DNA from: CAUTNA01 sp964371145
GTDB lineage: Bacteria; Pseudomonadota; Alphaproteobacteria; Rs-D84
NCBI GenBank assembly: GCA_964371145.1
Contig: CAYJKO010000004.1
Location: forward strand, 1-64,000
Reading direction: 5' to 3'
DNA: 64,000 bases
Of this stretch, positions 62,205-64,000 are shown one piece after another. Both the position numbers and the translations under genes were made by a program. Position 1 is the stretch's first letter. Every line of letters starts with the position of its first letter. Below the pieces are notes generated by a model. It ran no database searches, had not been told where the DNA came from, and saw only the letters and a list, made by a program, of their open reading frames with translations.

Positions 62205-62858
62205 GTGCAAAAAACCATAGAACCACCCGTTTTATTGTCCAGATTGATGATATTCATATTTGCTGCATCGCTTGTGATGTTGGGTGCGTTGGCTGTTACG
62301 ATATCTAAAATGTATCCTTTGAACAAAACTCAAATATTATTTTTAAGCCAAGAACCGAAATCAGATACCGAAATATATTTAACCGAATTTACACCAAATG
62401 AAAAAAATATAGAATTGTATAAAATTGCTTTTATCAAAGAATACATCAAAGCACGCAATGAAATTTATCCAAACGCAGGTGTCATGAGAAAAAAATGGTC
62501 TGCGACACCTGACGGCATTGTTTATATGTGGAGCAGCGCCGACGTTTATAAAAAATTCCAAGAAACCGGTATGTGGAATGCATATATGTCAGACATCCCG
62601 ACATTCGAATTTGAATGCCCTGTTGAATTTGGTCCAGTATCCCCATGGGGTGAAAATTCATACGAGGTAAAGTTCGGATATTTCTGCAAAGATAACAATG
62701 GACAAACCACCAAAAATTATTTTACAATTGTATTGCAATTAGAATTTGAAAATGCTATAAAATGGACAGATAGGTTGCAAAACCCATTGGGGATAAAAGT
62801 CACAGAATATTCTGTCAAGTCCGGCGGAGTTGATCCATTGGATATATGGACAAATTAA
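62205..62858 (+). CDS. VirB8-like type IV secretion protein
   Basis: 217 residues with a GTG start after AAGGAGAG. A short cytoplasmic end is followed by one membrane helix (about 12-35, LMIFIFAASLVMLGALAVTI), then a periplasmic domain of NTF2-like VirB8 type: FIKEYIKARNEIYPN, and the closing NPLGIKVTEYSVK, which matches the NPLG-x-x-V motif of VirB8. VirB8 nucleates the inner-membrane part of the secretion channel and contacts VirB9 and VirB10. A VirB9-like gene follows, which supports the assignment. Sequence is divergent, so DotI-like relatives remain possible. Confidence 0.75.
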   Translation: MQKTIEPPVLLSRLMIFIFAASLVMLGALAVTISKMYPLNKTQILFLSQEPKSDTEIYLTEFTPNEKNIELYKIAFIKEYIKARNEIYPNAGVMRKKWSATPDGIVYMWSSADVYKKFQETGMWNAYMSDIPTFEFECPVEFGPVSPWGENSYEVKFGYFCKDNNGQTTKNYFTIVLQLEFENAIKWTDRLQNPLGIKVTEYSVKSGGVDPLDIWTN

Positions 62859-62877
62859 GAAAGAAAGGTAAACAGTT

Positions 62878-64000
62878 ATGAATATGTTTAAAATATCAAC
62901 TTTTTGTTTATTAACCGTAATTGGTTGCGGGGTTTGTGAAAACGCAAATGCAAGCATCCAAGCAGCATGGGATAATCCAAATGCAAATATGGCAGCCGGC
63001 AGCAAAAAGCCAGGATACGCAACATTAACATGGGCGCCGGGTTCTGTTTTACCAATCAAATTACGCAGCGGTATGGTAACTATGGTTAATTTACCTGCCG
63101 GCGAACAAATTGCAGACGCGGTTGTTGGGAATACCGGATTGTTTACTTTTGATCAAAAATCTAAAAACGGAAATGTTTTATACATTACACCAGATGCCAC
63201 AAACCAAGGTGCGGATACAAATTTAATTGTAACCGGTAAATCTGGAAATAAATACATTTTATATTTGCGTTCCGAACCTGCAAATTCCAGCGAAATTACA
63301 TATTCCCAAGTTGACATTACAACAGACGGCAATATGAATATCCCGATGGCAAATTCATCTGTTCAATCGGGTGGCATGAATTCTATATACGAATCAGTTA
63401 CAACGGATAATTACATCGGCGTAGACGGTGAAGATTATGGTTGGATTAAAACTATGAAAATTGACCCTGCTGAATTCAGATTTGATTTAGACATTTTTGT
63501 TCCAAATCCAGACGATTATGTAATTGCACCTGAACGCGTATGGCGCGACAGAATATTCACATATATTGATTTCGGTGATAAAGTTATTGCTATGACTCAA
63601 CGTCCGGTTGTATCATTATTGGTAGAAGGTGGCGAAAGTCCGGTTGGATTCAGAACAGATGGCGAAAACGGCAGATTATTAATCGTAGAAGCCGTGGGCG
63701 ATATGGTGTTGCGTTCAGGTCAAAGAATTGTATGTATCAAAAGACGTGAAAAACCATTTATGATAGCAGACACTGCATCCGTTATGGCATTGGCCGAAGC
63801 AAACGTTATGCAATCTATGATGTCCGCACAATCTTTGAATAATGCGTCATATGGATATGGTTCTATGCAACAACCTATGATGATGGACGCAAATGGATAT
63901 GGCGTTGCGCCAACCATGAATTATGGTATGCCGTCCGTACCTGTTAATTATCCGTCTATGCCAGCGGTCGGATCCGGCACGGGATTAAATATGATTCCAA
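62878..64000 (+). CDS. VirB9-like type IV secretion protein, truncated by the window end
   Basis: At least 374 residues with no stop before the window edge. The ATG at 62878 follows AAAGGT. The signal-peptide-like start (FKISTFCLLTVIGCGVC) ends near NANAS. An N-terminal domain (VLPIKLRSGMVTMVNL, GEQIADAVVGNTGLFTF) and a C-terminal beta domain (WRDRIFTYIDFGDKV, then GQRIVCIKRREKPF) match VirB9/TraK outer-membrane ring proteins. After about residue 300 it continues into a Met/Tyr/Gly/Asn-rich low-complexity tail (YGYGSMQQPMMMDANGYG) that ordinary VirB9 proteins lack. It probably forms an operon with the VirB8-like gene. Confidence 0.75.
   Translation, partial: MNMFKISTFCLLTVIGCGVCENANASIQAAWDNPNANMAAGSKKPGYATLTWAPGSVLPIKLRSGMVTMVNLPAGEQIADAVVGNTGLFTFDQKSKNGNVLYITPDATNQGADTNLIVTGKSGNKYILYLRSEPANSSEITYSQVDITTDGNMNIPMANSSVQSGGMNSIYESVTTDNYIGVDGEDYGWIKTMKIDPAEFRFDLDIFVPNPDDYVIAPERVWRDRIFTYIDFGDKVIAMTQRPVVSLLVEGGESPVGFRTDGENGRLLIVEAVGDMVLRSGQRIVCIKRREKPFMIADTASVMALAEANVMQSMMSAQSLNNASYGYGSMQQPMMMDANGYGVAPTMNYGMPSVPVNYPSMPAVGSGTGLNMIP

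Overview
The window is about 64 kb of AT-rich bacterial chromosome (by eye roughly one third G+C) with Gram-negative, probably alphaproteobacterial, content. Supporting this: a short prolyl-tRNA synthetase without a full editing insertion, an olsB-olsA ornithine-lipid pair, IHF alpha, outer-membrane autotransporters, a VirB8/VirB9-type secretion locus, and the order tRNA-Trp, secE, nusG, rplK, rplA, rplJ, rplL, rpoB, rpoC. Three runs of exactly 100 N show that this is a scaffolded draft assembly, plausibly a metagenome bin. The lineage is an inference; no rRNA gene is present to fix it.

Layout. 1-341: no convincing gene; a tRNA-like remnant and two hairpins. 342-7227: small enzymes (GNAT acetyltransferase, two-Asp HAD phosphatase, histidine phosphatase, ABC-F ATPase, phospholipase-D lipoprotein, MazG-like pyrophosphohydrolase, Y-family polymerase). 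7311-28088: two giant paralogous autotransporters (2753 and 3327 residues) pointing at each other around a DEAD-box helicase, a small Cys-containing secreted protein and a HAD nucleotidase. 28246-37177: a membrane/spermidine-synthase-like fusion, a lactate/malate-type dehydrogenase, the olsB-olsA-proS operon, an ankyrin-like secreted protein, a lytic transglycosylase and an outer-membrane barrel. 37276-41516: hemW-prlC and fabH-ihfA. 41722-48757: an accessory stretch with an RHH-like protein carrying an Arg/Gly tail, a membrane protein, two tandem paralogous Cys-rich secreted proteins, an orphan mraZ and an unrecognised 108-residue protein. 48847-61905: plsX, rpmF and the RNA polymerase/ribosomal protein cluster, ending at tRNA-Trp. 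62205-64000: the start of a type IV secretion locus (virB8-like, virB9-like), cut by the window edge.

How it fits together. Much of the non-housekeeping content concerns the cell envelope: large surface passengers, Cys-rich exported proteins, ornithine lipids, cardiolipin-synthase-like and acyltransferase enzymes, wall turnover and a secretion channel. This suits a host-associated bacterium, but that is an inference. Many genes have recognisable sigma-70-like promoters and hairpin terminators; one terminator design (CCCC, four variable bases, GGGG, flanked by A and T runs) is used four times. The best candidates for undescribed biology are the tandem Cys-rich proteins with recurrent CX6C motifs and the long repeated module in the autotransporter passengers. 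RpoB also carries Leu at the position equivalent to E. coli Arg529 in the rifampicin pocket.
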